DNA from: Nomascus leucogenys
Taxonomy: Eukaryota; Chordata; Mammalia; Primates; Hylobatidae
Length of the DNA: 64,000 nucleotides
Direction: 5' to 3'
Assembly (NCBI RefSeq): GCF_006542625.1
Contig: NC_044392.1
Coordinates: 91,391,334 to 91,455,333 of the forward strand
The notes beneath the pieces are model-generated. The model had not been told where the DNA came from. It made no database searches and saw only the letters and a program-made list of their open reading frames with translations. This document shows positions 12,427 to 24,715 of this stretch, one piece after another (positions within the stretch are counted from its first letter, which is position 1; each line of letters begins with the position of its first letter). The position numbers and the translations under genes are program-made.

Positions 12427-12837
12427 AATGAATAACAAAAAGCAGTTAATTTTCTGTTAACCAAATTGACCTGTAATGCTTTGTGCACCAGATTGTCTGT
12501 CGGCAGCATCCACTTCTACACACACCAGAGGGTTGAGGTCTGGGAACTACGTTTCCCAAAAGCCTCTACCAGCAGTATTCCAGGTTTGTTCCTCAAATGA
12601 GAATAACAAGAGATTTGGAAGGAAGCACAGAATCAAAAGCCGTATGATTTCTTCTCTGGCAACAGCTGACAGATGTGTGAGTCTTTAACATGTGAAATTT
12701 TGCAACAGCCTCTGTGTTTAGTTTTGAATCACCTGCCTAATTTCTGGATTGTCACTGGCAATTTTATGAAACTCCTGCAGCTTTCCAAGTCTCAGAATGC
12801 CAGTTGCAATTTGAAAATTATCAGCATTTTCACCTGA
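12427..12837. other. Unique sequence between AluY and the duplicated block
   Basis: No repeat or gene is recognised. The stretch near 12700-12837 is non-repetitive and ends in 'cacctgactc', where the 126-bp copy begins. A CTC shared by both junctions may be microhomology. Confidence 0.5.
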
Positions 12838-12963
12838 CTCAGGTATTCTGTCACATGACCACATTTAGTTGATTCATAGTACCTGTCTGGATTGAATGTT
12901 TTCTTTTTCACTAACTTGCTTACTGTCTCTCTAGGCCCAGTTAAGAGCTTCATACTGGAAAAG
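12838..12963 (+). repeat. Local duplication, inserted copy
   Basis: Near-identical copy of 11804-11929, in the same orientation and 1,034 bp downstream. The flanks are not L2. No poly(A) or obvious target duplication is seen, which argues against retrotransposition and for a templated or replication-based duplication. Confidence 0.95.
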
Positions 12964-12999
12964 TCATTGTCATTCTAGTGCTTTTTGTTTTAAATTGTT

Positions 13000-14620
13000 A
13001 TTTTGAAATAGTTCCAAACTTCCGGAAATAATAGAGCAAAGCCCCACATAGTCTTCACCTGGAGATAGCACTTAAGCTTTACCGATATCCCCACTAATGT
13101 CTTTTACGGTACACGAATCATGCATTGCATCTAATTGTCTTTCTAGTCTCTTTCTATCTGAAGCAGGGCTTCAGTCTTTCATTTCCATGACCCTGATGTG
13201 TTTGAAGATTACAAGGCAACAATTTTGTGGAATGTTTCTCAATTGGATTTGTCTGATATTTTGTCATGATTAGAGCTGGGCTATACATTTTGGGCAAGAA
13301 TAGCACAGAAGTAATGCAGTTCTTCTCACTACATTCTATCTGGTAGCACACAATGTTGATTTGTCCCATTACTAGTGGTTTAAATTTTGATGACAAGATT
13401 AAGACTGTGAATACCAAGATTCTCCACAGTTAAGTTTTGTTTTCTTTGGTTTTGTTTACTTTGTAGATACAAAGTGTTTTCTGTGGAAAATTTGACATTG
13501 TATTAATATTTCTTCTGTCATTCCACTTTCACCCAACAGTTTTAATACTCGTTGATATTTCTTGTCTGAATTAGTACTGTGATAATTGCAAAATGGTGAA
13601 TTTTTTTTAATTCAATCATCTCTTTCACATTTACTGGTTGGCATTAATGGAAGGGCAGGTTTTTCTTTTTCTTGCTTATTTATCCGTATGGATTCATGGA
13701 TTTCTATGTCATTCTATGGATTAGTATCTGTGACTATTTATATTTATTTTGATGCTTAAATTTCTTGGATTTGGCCAGTGGGAGTCACTTCAAGCAGGCT
13801 TTCTTTGTCCCTTTTCATTTGCCCTACAAAACGCTTTTATTCTTTCTTTGAATGTTGCATTATTTATTTACATACTTTTTTACTTCCAGGAACATACTGT
13901 TTTGTTGTTGTTGTTGTTTTGTTTTGTTTTTTCCAAATTCAGCCCTGGACTCTGCCATTTATCCAGGAGCTCTACTTTATTGTAATGAAGAGTTGTACTG
14001 TACTTAGAAACCAAGCTTTGCATGCAGGGAGAGCTCATTGCTACCGGGGTGTTGCTACATCTAGAACATTTTATTAACAGAGTGAGGAAGTATATGCATA
14101 AATGAATATGGATATACAACTACACACATATTCACACACATACATACATCTTTATGTCTACATTTTTACATATCCATCATCTATGATCTATCTATCATCT
14201 ATCTATCTATCTGAAAAACCTTGAGTTTATGCCATACTGCCAATTTCAGTCTAACACCACTGGTTTATTCCAGCTTCCTTTATTTCCATCTTTGTACCTT
14301 CCTTCTCCTTCAGTGAGAAATCTGTTCCCATACTCCATTTATTTATTTGCCCAATTCCCTCAATGTCACTAATCACTATCCCTGCCAGACTGCATATTCT
14401 TACTGTACTTACTGCCTTGCTCCAATGTATCAAATTCTCACAGGCTTGCATCGATGGCTTCTGGGATGTCCCTGCCCTCCTGTTCCAACAGGCTGTCCTT
14501 ATGTAAACCCTGTGCAAGTTGTCATTACAGGTTGTCACCTGACTACATTGACTCCCTGCTTCAAGATAACATCCTTCCACAGGTGACCATCACTGCCATT
14601 GCTAGTATCTTTTAAAGCAG
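13000..14620 (-). mobile_element. Long antisense L1M-type segment (UTR-like)
   Basis: The whole stretch follows one ancient L1-associated consensus in antisense: 'tcatgattagagctgggc' near 13264, 'tgtcccattactagtgg' near 13361, 'tggttggcattaatgg' near 13635, 'ttggccagtgggagtcac' near 13772 and 'gctcattgctaccggggtgt' near 14033. Near 14236 it then has 'actgccaatttcagtctaac'. It is non-coding. Assignment to L1M rather than a related LINE family is from memory. Confidence 0.65.
14186..14212. repeat. (ATCT)n microsatellite
   Basis: Imperfect ATCT units with CATC interruptions, grown inside the antisense LINE segment. Confidence 0.85.
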
Positions 14621-15924
14621 GAAGAAAGACAGACAGTTTCTAGTTCACATTTACAACCCCAACCCTCTATATTAAATTCTTTTCTGCTTGACATATCTAG
14701 ATTAAATTTTGTTTCCTTAAACAAAAGCTAATCATTATACTTTGGTATATAATGTCAATGGAAAAAATTCCAATGCATTGTAATTTTATATGCCAAGTAA
14801 ATAAAAGTGTACATGAAAGTCAAAATAATAAAAATATTTGCTTAAATACAAGAAAAAAATCATGCCAAAATTTTTTATCTGAAATAAAAAATTTGCAAAA
14901 TTTTAAACTTCAAGTGTTTGAATAACTGACTATAATTATTGCTACTAATAACCTAGCAGATGCTTGAAACACTTTATTATAGATGAATAGATATGTATTT
15001 TTCACTTGCAGTACTTAATTGAAGCTTAGAATTTTTGTCCTGCCAAACTGACTTGAAGTCACATTTATGCAGAAAATGCCAGACTATTATAACTGTTAAA
15101 GGTATATTTAAAAAACTCAAGGGCTAGTAAATATTAGATAATAAATTTTAGAATATTATTTTACTGAATAAATTTGTCCTTTGAAAGAAGGCTGAGTTTT
15201 ATTTTTATTTTCAGGGAATGGTGTGTAGAATAGAAGTTTCTGCAAATAAAGGAAAGTCACTGCATTAAAGAATATATTCATTATCTGCATGTCAGGACAG
15301 AATTTAACTAGCTGGGGGCACGAGCTATACTATGTGTGAAAGAAAGCCTTTTCTCAATCCTGCTCTTGTAACCTTCTATACGTTCATCTTGTGCCACATG
15401 ACAGGTGAAAAATGTAACCTTAGAAAAATAAACTGATGCTTTGAAATATTTCCACTAAGTGAAGTTTGTTCATCTGAAATATTTGCTTGCAAGGAAAATG
15501 CCCCTGGCAGTGTTTTCATATCTTTCTATCACAGTTTTAAAATCCTCGGGATTTTTAAAATGATGAAATTAGAAGAAAATATATGCATCATGTTCATTTG
15601 GACATTTGAAAAAGAAAATTTTCATCCTTTGTAAAATAAAATATACAAATACATAAAAGCCTCAGAAAAAGCACTGTTAGCATTCTCAGTTCTGGTATGT
15701 GTATGAATCAACATAAGAATTTTAAAAATGATCGACATATGTGTCCTGCCTATCTCATTTGCATACTTGAAATTCACTATTAATTCACCTGTTGCTAAAT
15801 TCCACCATGAACACAAAGTAATTTTTCTTTTAAAAGTCAGAGTCAATTTTCAGCTGATGTAATTCCAAGGGTTTAAGAGGCATAGAATGAAAATAAATAG
15901 GCCGAGGAAATCTAAGCTGTTTAA
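14621..15924. other. Unique AT-rich sequence
   Basis: I see no gene and no repeat I can name. The sequence around 15300-15520 is non-repetitive and less AT-skewed. Confidence 0.5.
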
Positions 15925-16025
15925 TTTGATTCAGTAAATATTTGTTGTTTGATTCCTGTATTCTCGGTACACTGCTAGGTATTAAGACAGTTCTGAATGA
16001 ATCTGAATGTAGCATAGTCTGGTGC
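15925..16025 (-). mobile_element. L2 3'-end fragment, antisense
   Basis: 'ttcagtaaatatttgttg' followed by 'tacactgctaggtattaag' is the reverse complement of the L2 tail ('...gtgcctggcacatagtagg...aaatatttgttgaat'), strongly decayed. Confidence 0.45.
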
Positions 16026-16284
16026 CACAAAATGTTTTCAGTCCATTACCGGAGAAGTGGAAAAGGGAATTTATACAAATCAGTGTAACATAAAGAAGCA
16101 GTTTTTAATAAATGCCTTAAGATTTCCTTTAAGTGGCAGTGAAAGTTAAATTTCTCCTTCACTGCTTTCCTATCTTGTAATTTGGATTGGCACCTTAATA
16201 TGTAGAATATGTATGGTCACTGTGAAATAATATCAGGAAACAGAAAAGAATGAAAAACACTGGAGGTTTAGTAATAATATTTAG

Positions 16285-16660
16285 TATGGTGTGAATGTCA
16301 CCCAAAATATAAAACTTAATCCTCATCGTGGTAATACTGAGAGGTGGGGATTTTGAGGAAGTGACTAAGTCATGAGGGTTCTACCCTCACAAAAGAATGA
16401 ATGCCCTTATAGAAGAGATTTCAGAGAGAGTTAACTTCTCTTCTGCTGCTGCTCTTCTGCCATGTAAGGACATCATGTTCATTTCCTCCAGAGGATGCAG
16501 CTATAAAGCGCCATCTTGGAAGCGAGACTGGGCTCTCAGCAGACACCAAATCTTCATCTTGGACTTCCCAGCCTCCAGAACTGTGAGGAATAAATTTCTG
16601 TTATTTATAAATTACTCAGTCTGTGGCATTGTGTTACAGCAGCACAAACAGACTAAAGCA
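16285..16660 (+). mobile_element. MLT1-type MaLR LTR
   Basis: A solo LTR of the ERVL-MaLR class. Landmarks in order are 'agaggtggggattttgag', 'gtcatgagggttctaccctc', 'gcgccatcttggaagc', 'cttggacttcccagcctcc', 'agaactgtgaggaataaatt' (polyadenylation region) and 'acagcagcacaaacagact' near the end. A 90-codon open frame inside it is incidental. Confidence 0.85.
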
Positions 16661-17683
16661 GTATTCTAAAATGGCAAGGGATGGTATGCTAGAGCAGCCT
16701 TTCCCAAACGGTGCTCAAATGTGCATGTGGTTGATGCTGGAAAAGAAAGAAAACAAAAGCTATTCCAAGGTCAGTGAGTTTGAGAAATGTTGGATTAATT
16801 AAAGTCGAACCAGCTTCTTTCTTGTAGAACTTTGGTTGTATAAAATAATTCCAAGAGGGAATTATAATATGCTGGGACACGATTCGGGGAAGTCTATGCT
16901 ATTGAAAACAGGCAGAAAAAGCAGGCAAAACAACAACCTAAAATCACAATTTATTTAACTGCTTTGATTTCCTGTACTCTTTTAAAACATTTAACTCAAA
17001 TGTTGCTTGTAGCTTAGCCAGTATCAATCCCTGTTTTCTGTTGCCACATTTAAACACTGGAAACAAATGCATCAAAATGCTTGCTATCTTTTTATCCCTT
17101 GCAGATGTCCTTGCTCCCTGGTAAAGAAACCACTGGAATGTTGCCATTTTAATTAGGCTTAGCTACAAAAAAAAGCCTTAATCTGCCATTGAGATGTATA
17201 TTTGCTTGTTTTATTAAAGCTTAGAGGAGGGGGAAAGGTGGTTTTCCATTTACTGAAATTATGTAATAATACAGATACACTTATTCCAAGATAGTTTTTA
17301 CAACTTGGAGTGAATATGAAATATAATTGATGATTTTGAAGCCCTTCCCAAAATAAAGAACACTTTTATTTTATGGTGTTTTGAATAACCAGAATATCTG
17401 CTTTCATTATTAAGTGATTACTTTTTGGAACAGTGTCAGGTAGTATAATTTTTCATGTTAAAAAGAACCTCCCATTCCTATATCAGAGATTTTATTATTG
17501 TAATATCACCTTCCCTTAATTAAGGAGAAATCAAACTGAGAAAATAGCTTTTATGAGTGTTATTGGCCTGCTACAATAATGTGTCTCTAATGTTTATTTT
17601 AAGTTTCTGTTCATTTTAAGTCTTATGTTTATTGTAAATTATTGTAAGAACTTTTAAGATTTTTATACATTTTGCATGATTTC
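16661..17683. other. Unique sequence
   Basis: No gene or confident repeat is seen. AT-rich sequence borders the Alu. Confidence 0.5.
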
Positions 17684-17972
17684 TTTTTTTTTGAGCCAGA
17701 GTCTCACTCTGTCACCCAGGCTGGAGTGCAGTGGCACGATCTCTGCTCCCTGTAACCTCCGCCTCTCGGGTTCAAGTGATTCTCCTGCCTCAACCTCCCA
17801 AGTAGCTGGGATTACAGGCACCTGCCACCCCACCCAGCTAATTTTTGTATTTTTAGTAGAGACGGGGTTTCATTATGTTGGCCAGGCTGGTCTGGAACTC
17901 ATGACCTCATGATCCGCCCTCCTCTGCCTTCCAAATAGCTGGGATTACAAGTGTGAGCCACCGTGCATGGCC
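17684..17972 (-). mobile_element. AluS-type element, antisense
   Basis: Full dimeric Alu read in antisense, from a short T tail at 17684 to the head at 17972. Moderate divergence and the 'gagacggggtttcattatg' arm fit an AluS-age copy. Target duplication is weak. A 78-codon open frame inside is the usual antisense Alu frame and not a gene. Confidence 0.9.
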
Positions 17973-18149
17973 TGCAAAACTTCTTAAGAATGAATTTTTA
18001 ATATGTTCATGCAGGATTATTCTATGTTACAGAATTTTGGGGTTCTATACTTGGTTTTAATATAATAAATATTCATTTAAAGGTAAAAGAACGTGAAAGG
18101 GGAAAGGTGTCATAAACATGAATACATCAAACATTTAAAATATATAAGC

Positions 18150-18387
18150 CTGAAGGACACAAAGACATACAGAGTGATATAATGGATTTGGGGGACTTGA
18201 GGGTGGAGGAGAGTTTGGGAGGGGGTTGAGGGATAAAAGACTACATATTGGGTACAGTGTACACTGCTCTGGTGATGAATGCACTAAAATCTTAGAAATC
18301 ACCACAAGAGAACTCATCCATGTAACCAAATCCACCTGTACCCCAAAAACTATTGAAATAAAAATAAGAAGAGAAAAATAAAATAAA
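18150..18387 (+). mobile_element. Primate L1 3' end (L1P type)
   Basis: A 5'-truncated L1 3' UTR. It has 'acaaagacatacagagtg', the G-rich 'gagtttgggagggggttgag', 'ttgggtacagtgtacactgc', 'tccatgtaaccaaatcc' and 'acctgtaccccaaaaac', followed by an A-rich tail with AATAAA at 18357. The G-rich polypurine segment is diagnostic of primate L1. Confidence 0.85.
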
Positions 18388-18504
18388 TTGGCCTAATAAT
18401 GATCTTGGAACATGAATAAGCATATTAACATTTAGCTATTGTTTTTGAAAATACTATGTTTATGTCTTAGTTACATGACAGCATGTAGCAGTGATAAGGA
18501 CCAA

Positions 18505-18715
18505 GGACCACAGGAATTAAACTCTGGTTCCACCACTGTAGGATGTGTGTCCTTGGGAAAATCTTTGAACTTCTCTGTGACTCAGTTTCCTCATTTGAAA
18601 AATCAGAATGATACTAGCAGCTACTTGAAAGTACTGTTTTGAGGAATAAATAAGTTAATATTCATGAAGTACCTAGAATAATGTCTGGAACATGGTTATC
18701 ATTAAATACACTTGG
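18505..18715 (+). mobile_element. MIR SINE
   Basis: The MIR core is recognisable in order: 'aactctggttccaccactg', 'tgtccttgggaaaatcttt', 'gtgactcagtttcctcattt', then 'gaggaataaataagttaat' and the tail 'gtacctagaataatgtctgg'. Typical of an ancient tRNA-derived SINE. Confidence 0.85.
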
Positions 18716-20343
18716 TTTGCCTCTTCAAACCTAACATTTATTTCAGGAGGAGTTGGACTCATCTCACCTAAAAAATTCAACTCAATCCCTTTCCTTTAAC
18801 TGCTATAGTTGCCTTTGGCTATTACTACTAAAAAGCTCCTATAAGAATTAGTCAGACATTGGAGAAAGCAGAATGTAAGATTTTAATTTGTAACTTCACA
18901 TGAGTGCTAATCTAGAAGTACCAAAAATCTCCACCAAAGTTTAATGAAAGAAAAAGAGTGCTCTACTTCTAAACAAGCTAATGAGGTCACAGCTAACTTT
19001 TCTTTTAAAAATTATTAAACAAAGCTATCATTAAATCAATGTGGTGTTGAACAAACAAAACTCTTCCAACCAATACTGCCACGAACAAATACTTAAATCT
19101 AAAAATACAAAATCTTTACATTACCTCTCTCTCATATACAGTTTTAAAAACATACTTCAGAACTTTGCATAGTGTCTTTTTCATGTTAATCATTTACTAC
19201 ATATTTGAGGATTTTTTTATTGCTCCAAATGATAAAATGAATCATTGAAATTGAGATTTCAGTTTGGCATTAAAATAAAACACTGGAAAAGAGGAGTTTA
19301 AAATATCACCATTGCTAATCATTGAAATATTTGATCTCTCTAAGATTTCTGGGATAAGGCCAAGTTTTCCTTGGTTTTCTCTTTACTCCATACTTGCCCT
19401 ACCCTCTTTCTGAGGTGCTCAATAAGCTTCAACCTACCCAAGCCTGATCTCATCCTATGCCCTAGAATTTATCTTGTATCTTTCTCTACTTATAAACTTA
19501 CCTGCTTTGGTCATTGTAATGGGTACATATTGAGCTGTCTTTCCAGCCTACACATTAATGTCTTGTCTTTGTCATAGATGCTACTCCACATTCAAGAGTA
19601 AGCCACCATTAGATAGGCATCTAATAGGTGATACTGCCCCTTGACAATAGCTTATTGGCACAAAGGTGTTAATCTGTTCCAAGTTGGGCGTGATGGTTTT
19701 TATTCTTAGGGAATTGGAACTGAAATGTTCTGATGGTATACATCCATATGTTTAAAGTCAGAACTTTGGGGTGCCAATGTTTTATCTGTGGAGCAAAGAG
19801 CCAAGAAGAGTCTATAATGAAAAGACTGAAGCCAACACTCTGGGAAGAGTAAAGACGAAAACTGCAGTGAATAGGCATCTAATTCCCAGTTTCAGCACTT
19901 TTCTGAGGTTTGTGTCTATTCATGGCTTTGGGAAGTGAGACATATCCCTCCCCTTTGCAACAAAATTACCATTTTGCTAGTGATAGAAGAGTCAAGGAGA
20001 TATTTTGAGAAAGCCAGACGTCTTGTAATCTTAAAACATTTTACATGACTGTAGCTATGTCTGGCCTGGTACTATCAAAATGCAAATTTGAATTTTACCA
20101 CTAGGGCCAACAGACATCGATACAGCATCAAAATAACAATTCTTAACACCAAAGTATTTAAGATTTACAGAAGAAACACCCACAGGTGGCTAGTTGTCAA
20201 GAAAAGCATCCACAGTTATAAACAATTTGTTTAAAATTTCAAGCAACAGTTTATTCAAATTACAGATGAAAACTCTGCAAAATCCTTGCACTATAAAAGT
20301 ACTGTTCACCTTTCAGGTCATACAAGCACTTTTATTTCATCCT
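18716..20343. other. Unique sequence
   Basis: No gene or named repeat is seen. The part at 19360-19620 is pyrimidine-rich and could hide a decayed L2, but I cannot show it. Confidence 0.45.
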
Positions 20344-20351
20344 TAAGCACA

Positions 20352-20520
20352 ATTGGCATTGCCAGATTTTGCAAATCAAAATAAAAGACACCAGTTAAAT
20401 TTGAATTTCAGATGACAAACACTAACTTTTAGAATAATATTTTAGACATGCTAAAAAGTTACTTGTTCTTTGTCTGGAATTCAGTTTTAACTGGGCATCT
20501 TCTATTTAATCTGGCAACCC
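20352..20520. mobile_element. Palindromic MITE, hAT-like
   Basis: The element is close to one long imperfect inverted repeat: 'ttgccagatttt' and 'ccagttaaatttgaatttca' on the left pair with 'tggaattcagttttaactgg' and 'aatctggcaa' on the right. It is flanked by a perfect 8-bp direct repeat TAAGCACA (20344-20351 and 20521-20528). The 8-bp length is the signature of hAT transposition. It has no coding capacity, so it was mobilised in trans. I do not assert a Repbase name. Confidence 0.75.
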
Positions 20521-20528
20521 TAAGCACA

Positions 20529-23500
20529 GTGAATAATATGCAATCACAGGTGTGGGAGGAATTTTTTCCCCCAGACTGTATTTTAAGTGGTAAAACTTGT
20601 CATTAGGCAGTTAAATCAGTCAAGATGCAAAACGGCAATTTCTACCAAAATGTTCTTTCAGTGAATTGTATAGATGTGTTAAATGTAGATGTATAGCTGT
20701 TGTTTTTTGAGGCCCCGTCTTAATTCCTTCTTGTAGGGAGAGCCGGGGGAATGAAAGGACACTTTATATATGTTAAATTTTCGTAAAACTTTTTTATTTC
20801 TGGAATTAACAGCAGTACAGAACCCATTATTCTAGAAGTAGATTCATTTTCTTGAGAACAGAATCGGATGGTAAAAAAGGGAGATGATAGATAAGAAAGG
20901 AAGAAAATAAAAAACAAAGGCAAGGTAAGATAATTTAGAAAAAATAAGAAAAATATTTAGATATTTTTAAAGCTTTCTGCTTGCTTTGGCTATTTTTAAA
21001 ACCAAATTGGATTAACTTCAAAGCAAATCTAATCATTTGGGCAAAATTGATAATAGGAGCAGAAAAAATATAATTTAACGAGTAAAACCAGTCACAAAAT
21101 TGATACTGCTTCTGATTCAAAAAATCTTAGTTGTACTGAGATTTATATCACAGTACAAAAAGACTGAGCTTGTCTTTTATCCCCTGAAAATTTCTATTCT
21201 CTCCTTCTTTCTTCTTTCTCTTTCTCCCTCTCCTTCTTCTGCCTTCCACAAATGAAAATAGCATCCAAGCATAAAGTGTGAAAAATACTACATTCAGGGA
21301 GGCTTGGCTCAAAAACAACAGCCAGGAAAGGAAGAAAGTTTGTACTAATGACTGGGATTTTGGCCTCTCCATGGGGCAGGTTGTAGGGAGTGGTAGTAAG
21401 GAGTGGGGAATGTCATTTGAAAAAGCTCCCCTTAGTAAGAACTAGTGCAGCAGCAGGTCAATAGTATGCCGAGTTATGTTTTGGGGAATGTCATGTGTCT
21501 GCCTGAATCCACGTAATAATGAACTGTGATACTAAGAAGTATTAATTAAATCAAGATAAATAAGATCATTGTACTTTGCACTTAAAAATAACGTATATTC
21601 AACAATATCTTACAAATTTGAACATAGCATAATATACACCTCAAATATCTTTCTAGTAAAAATGAGCCATTACATTCTCAGAAATAATTGGGACCCTTTT
21701 CCAAACTGAGGCTGAAGCTCCATAAAGGAAAATTCCAGCAATATGACTTGCTTTCACTCAGTGCCTATCAAAATTCTTCTTGTGGTAGCTCTTGGAAAGA
21801 TTATCTTTTTTTATGATTAGAACAGGGAATATAGGTGTCTTGCTGACTAAATTGCTCTTTCTGATGTCTGATGTACCCACCCACTATGTCAGACTCTCCA
21901 GTACTAATATGTAGGCCCCTTTAAACCAGTAGGTTACACATCAAACTTCAGGTTTGAAGCTCTGGAAGATTCTCTAGGATCACAGGTTAAAATCTCACCA
22001 GGTCCAACGCAACCTTTCATTCTTCCAGAAGGGATAAATCAACCGGCACGTACTTCACTGCGTTAGGGTGTTTCAGATGAGAACTTATAAACTTAGACTC
22101 CTTTGCTTTGTAATGACATTAAAGATCTCATGGGGTGTTTGTTCTAAGGTTTAGAGACCATCCGAAAACCTTGAGTAATTTTTGCTTATACTTGAAGTCT
22201 GCACTATGAAATGCTTGAACATTCTTATATGTTATTAAGGTTTTATGTACCTTATTAAATTATGAAAATTAAATTCACCTTCAGAAAGTACTTGCAGAAC
22301 TAACATTATTTGGAACTCGAGATTACAGAGTACATGGTATGATTTGAACACCTGTAGTCCCATTTTCATCTTTTGTGTATCACATACACTTTTATGCAGC
22401 TTCAGCCTAATAGCATGACAATTGGGCCAGTGTCTGTGTTTTTAATAAGCCACAACCTACTGGTGTGAGACTCAATTCTAGAGTCATGACGTGTAACACA
22501 TTTAAGCCTCCAGCGATTTCTGTGTTCAAGGCCCCAAACACTTTTTGAAGACTTTAATAAAGTGACTCTCATTGCCCTGTGTCTAATCAAGTCTGCCTGG
22601 ATTACCCCCTGCCCTGCACTATATTATACACATTCATCTTATGATTTCAATTCCTCTTTTCATGCTTTTTTTATATTTTATTGCTTTTAAACTACCATTT
22701 CCCCCATTGCTTATGATTAGTTGATCTATCTTTCTGGCAAACAAATAAACAAGGAGACAAGTGGCAAGGCAGCTGGTGAGTGTGTGAATATGGATCATGG
22801 GGACAAATTCTCCTCCTCAGCATTCATATGCTGCCCCTTGATAATTTGAGCTTAGAGTTCATTTTAGAAATCCAAGAGCTAGTTACAATACTTTGTGTCA
22901 CACATTTCTGCTTCATTTTTTCTCGTTTGATTGAAAGCCACTTAGAGGCTTCATTTCCATTTCATTGTGAAGCAGGATCCCACAGGATCATTCTATCAGA
23001 AAAATTTCCACACCATGTTCACAGATTCCCATAGGGAGGGTGTCCTGTTGGAAGTGTCCAAAAAAAAATAGGGGAAGGTATAGAATACATAACACATTTA
23101 CTTTTATAATTCGTGTGAGATTACTTGAGGAAACTTACATGTAAAAACCAACCTTACTCAATCCCTAAAATATCTGAATATTTCCTCCTGGAAAGTCTTT
23201 TACAAACCCCAAATGGAGATATTCCTTCCATTCTATTCATTTTCTTTAATATACTTAGAGCCCAATGGAAGCACCTCCTCTTTTCTTTTCACATATCATC
23301 ATAATTAATTCCATAAGCTTCTTCCAGCTTGCAAATTTAATTTTTATTTTCATAGAAGTTAATAGCTTTATAATAGAACAAATGCAAGGAGTAGTTCCTC
23401 TGAATGGAGGTGCCACAGTTTTATGTACCCAAATGAATCTCCCCTTTCTGTGTTTAATATGACCTATGTTCTCTGCCAGAAACTTTAATATCATCTCATT

Positions 23501-23784
23501 CATCACTCAGCTTGCTCGGTCTCCTTTGTCTATCTTGTTCATTTTTTCCCCAAATCACTTGCTGATAGACCAAAATTATAACTGTAGTATTTCCCTGTTT
23601 TAGGTTTTACATTTTTCCTTGAAAATAGTATAATTAAGATGGATAAATCTTTGTCATCCCATTTGAATGTTCTAAGTAAAATGGTGCAATGTAACATTTT
23701 AGAATTCCATAGTCTGAATCAACATCACACAGATGTATGTGTACACACACATGCACACGCACACATTTTCTATGAGACAAAAGT
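20529..23784. other. Unique sequence
   Basis: I see no gene and no repeat I can name. It holds a pyrimidine-rich run at 21197-21243, a (CA)-like tract at 23738-23766 and a short T/A-rich stretch near 22668. Non-repetitive sequence around 21650-22080 has ordinary composition. Confidence 0.45.
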
Positions 23785-23890
23785 CTTTTGTGTCTTATTC
23801 ACTGCTTTATTTCTGGGCCTATCTTGGTGCCAAGCGCATAGCACAAGTCAACAAATATTTGTTGAACAAATGAAATTAGATATTAATCAA
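23785..23890 (+). mobile_element. L2 3' tail
   Basis: The phrases 'gtgtcttattcactgctt', 'tggtgccaagcgcatagcac' and 'acaaatatttgttgaac' reproduce the L2 terminal segment in order. Confidence 0.65.
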
Positions 23891-24379
23891 CTCATGTGTT
23901 CTTCACTTGCATACCAAAATATGTGAGATTTTTTAAACAAATAAAAACATAAATGTTTATAATTAGTTTGATGAGCTAAAACTAAACCTGATAAAATCCT
24001 AGTAAGCCATCTCTCAGTGACTAGAATATTTTGTGCCCTTCAGTTCAGTCTCTCAAAGTTCACAGGAGTTTCAAGATAAACTCTCCAATTACAAAATGCC
24101 ATTTATATGATCATTTTACAAATAGATGTTGAGAGTCTCATGATATAAAGCTTTATAATGCACAAAGAATTTATGTATATGTTTTCATATTAATCCTGTA
24201 TCAAACAATGGTCTCTCTATTTTTCAAGGAAAAAACCCTGGACTCAAAAAAGTTAAATATTTAAACTAAAATAGGTCAGTAAGAAGTAATAATTTTAAGA
24301 GATAAGCCTGGTCCTTCCACTTCTGACCCCTTTGTTCTGCCCGCTGCATTACAGTTGCTTGTGTGGAGTGCTATTGGGA
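23891..24379. other. Unique sequence
   Basis: No feature is recognised in this AT-rich stretch. Confidence 0.45.
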
Positions 24380-24715
24380 TTGCCAAGCATAATCCATTCC
24401 TAGTTTTCACTTCAGTAGGACAGAGCTCCCTGGGAGTGGCACTTAATGACTAATGGGCATGGAGGGGGTGGATGAATATTTCTGCTTGCTCCAGTTTCAG
24501 GTGGGAAAACTCCAAGACACAGGTCCCATACTGTCTCTTGGTCCTGCATGGTGGGATTTAGCTCCCCACTGTGATAACACACCTTTAACTGGCTGTAGGC
24601 ACTCATCCACATCTCTGTAGTGTTTCCTGGTATTGTCCTCAGAAATAAAGTACTTGAACCTGACTCCTAGTCTAAGGGTCTGCTTCTGAAAGACAAAATC
24701 AAGACCGCTGATATT
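24380..24715 (+). mobile_element. Probable ERVL-type LTR
   Basis: GC-richer block with an AATAAA at 24641 followed by 'cttgaacctgactcctagtc' and 'agggtctgcttctgaaag', the ending seen in several ERVL-class LTRs. What follows looks like ERVL internal sequence, consistent with a 5' LTR. Edges and family are uncertain. Confidence 0.5.

Noticed and set aside
14186..14212. Repeats that might suggest a CRISPR-like array
   Set aside because: A simple ATCT microsatellite without spacers; no CRISPR is expected in a primate genome and none is seen.
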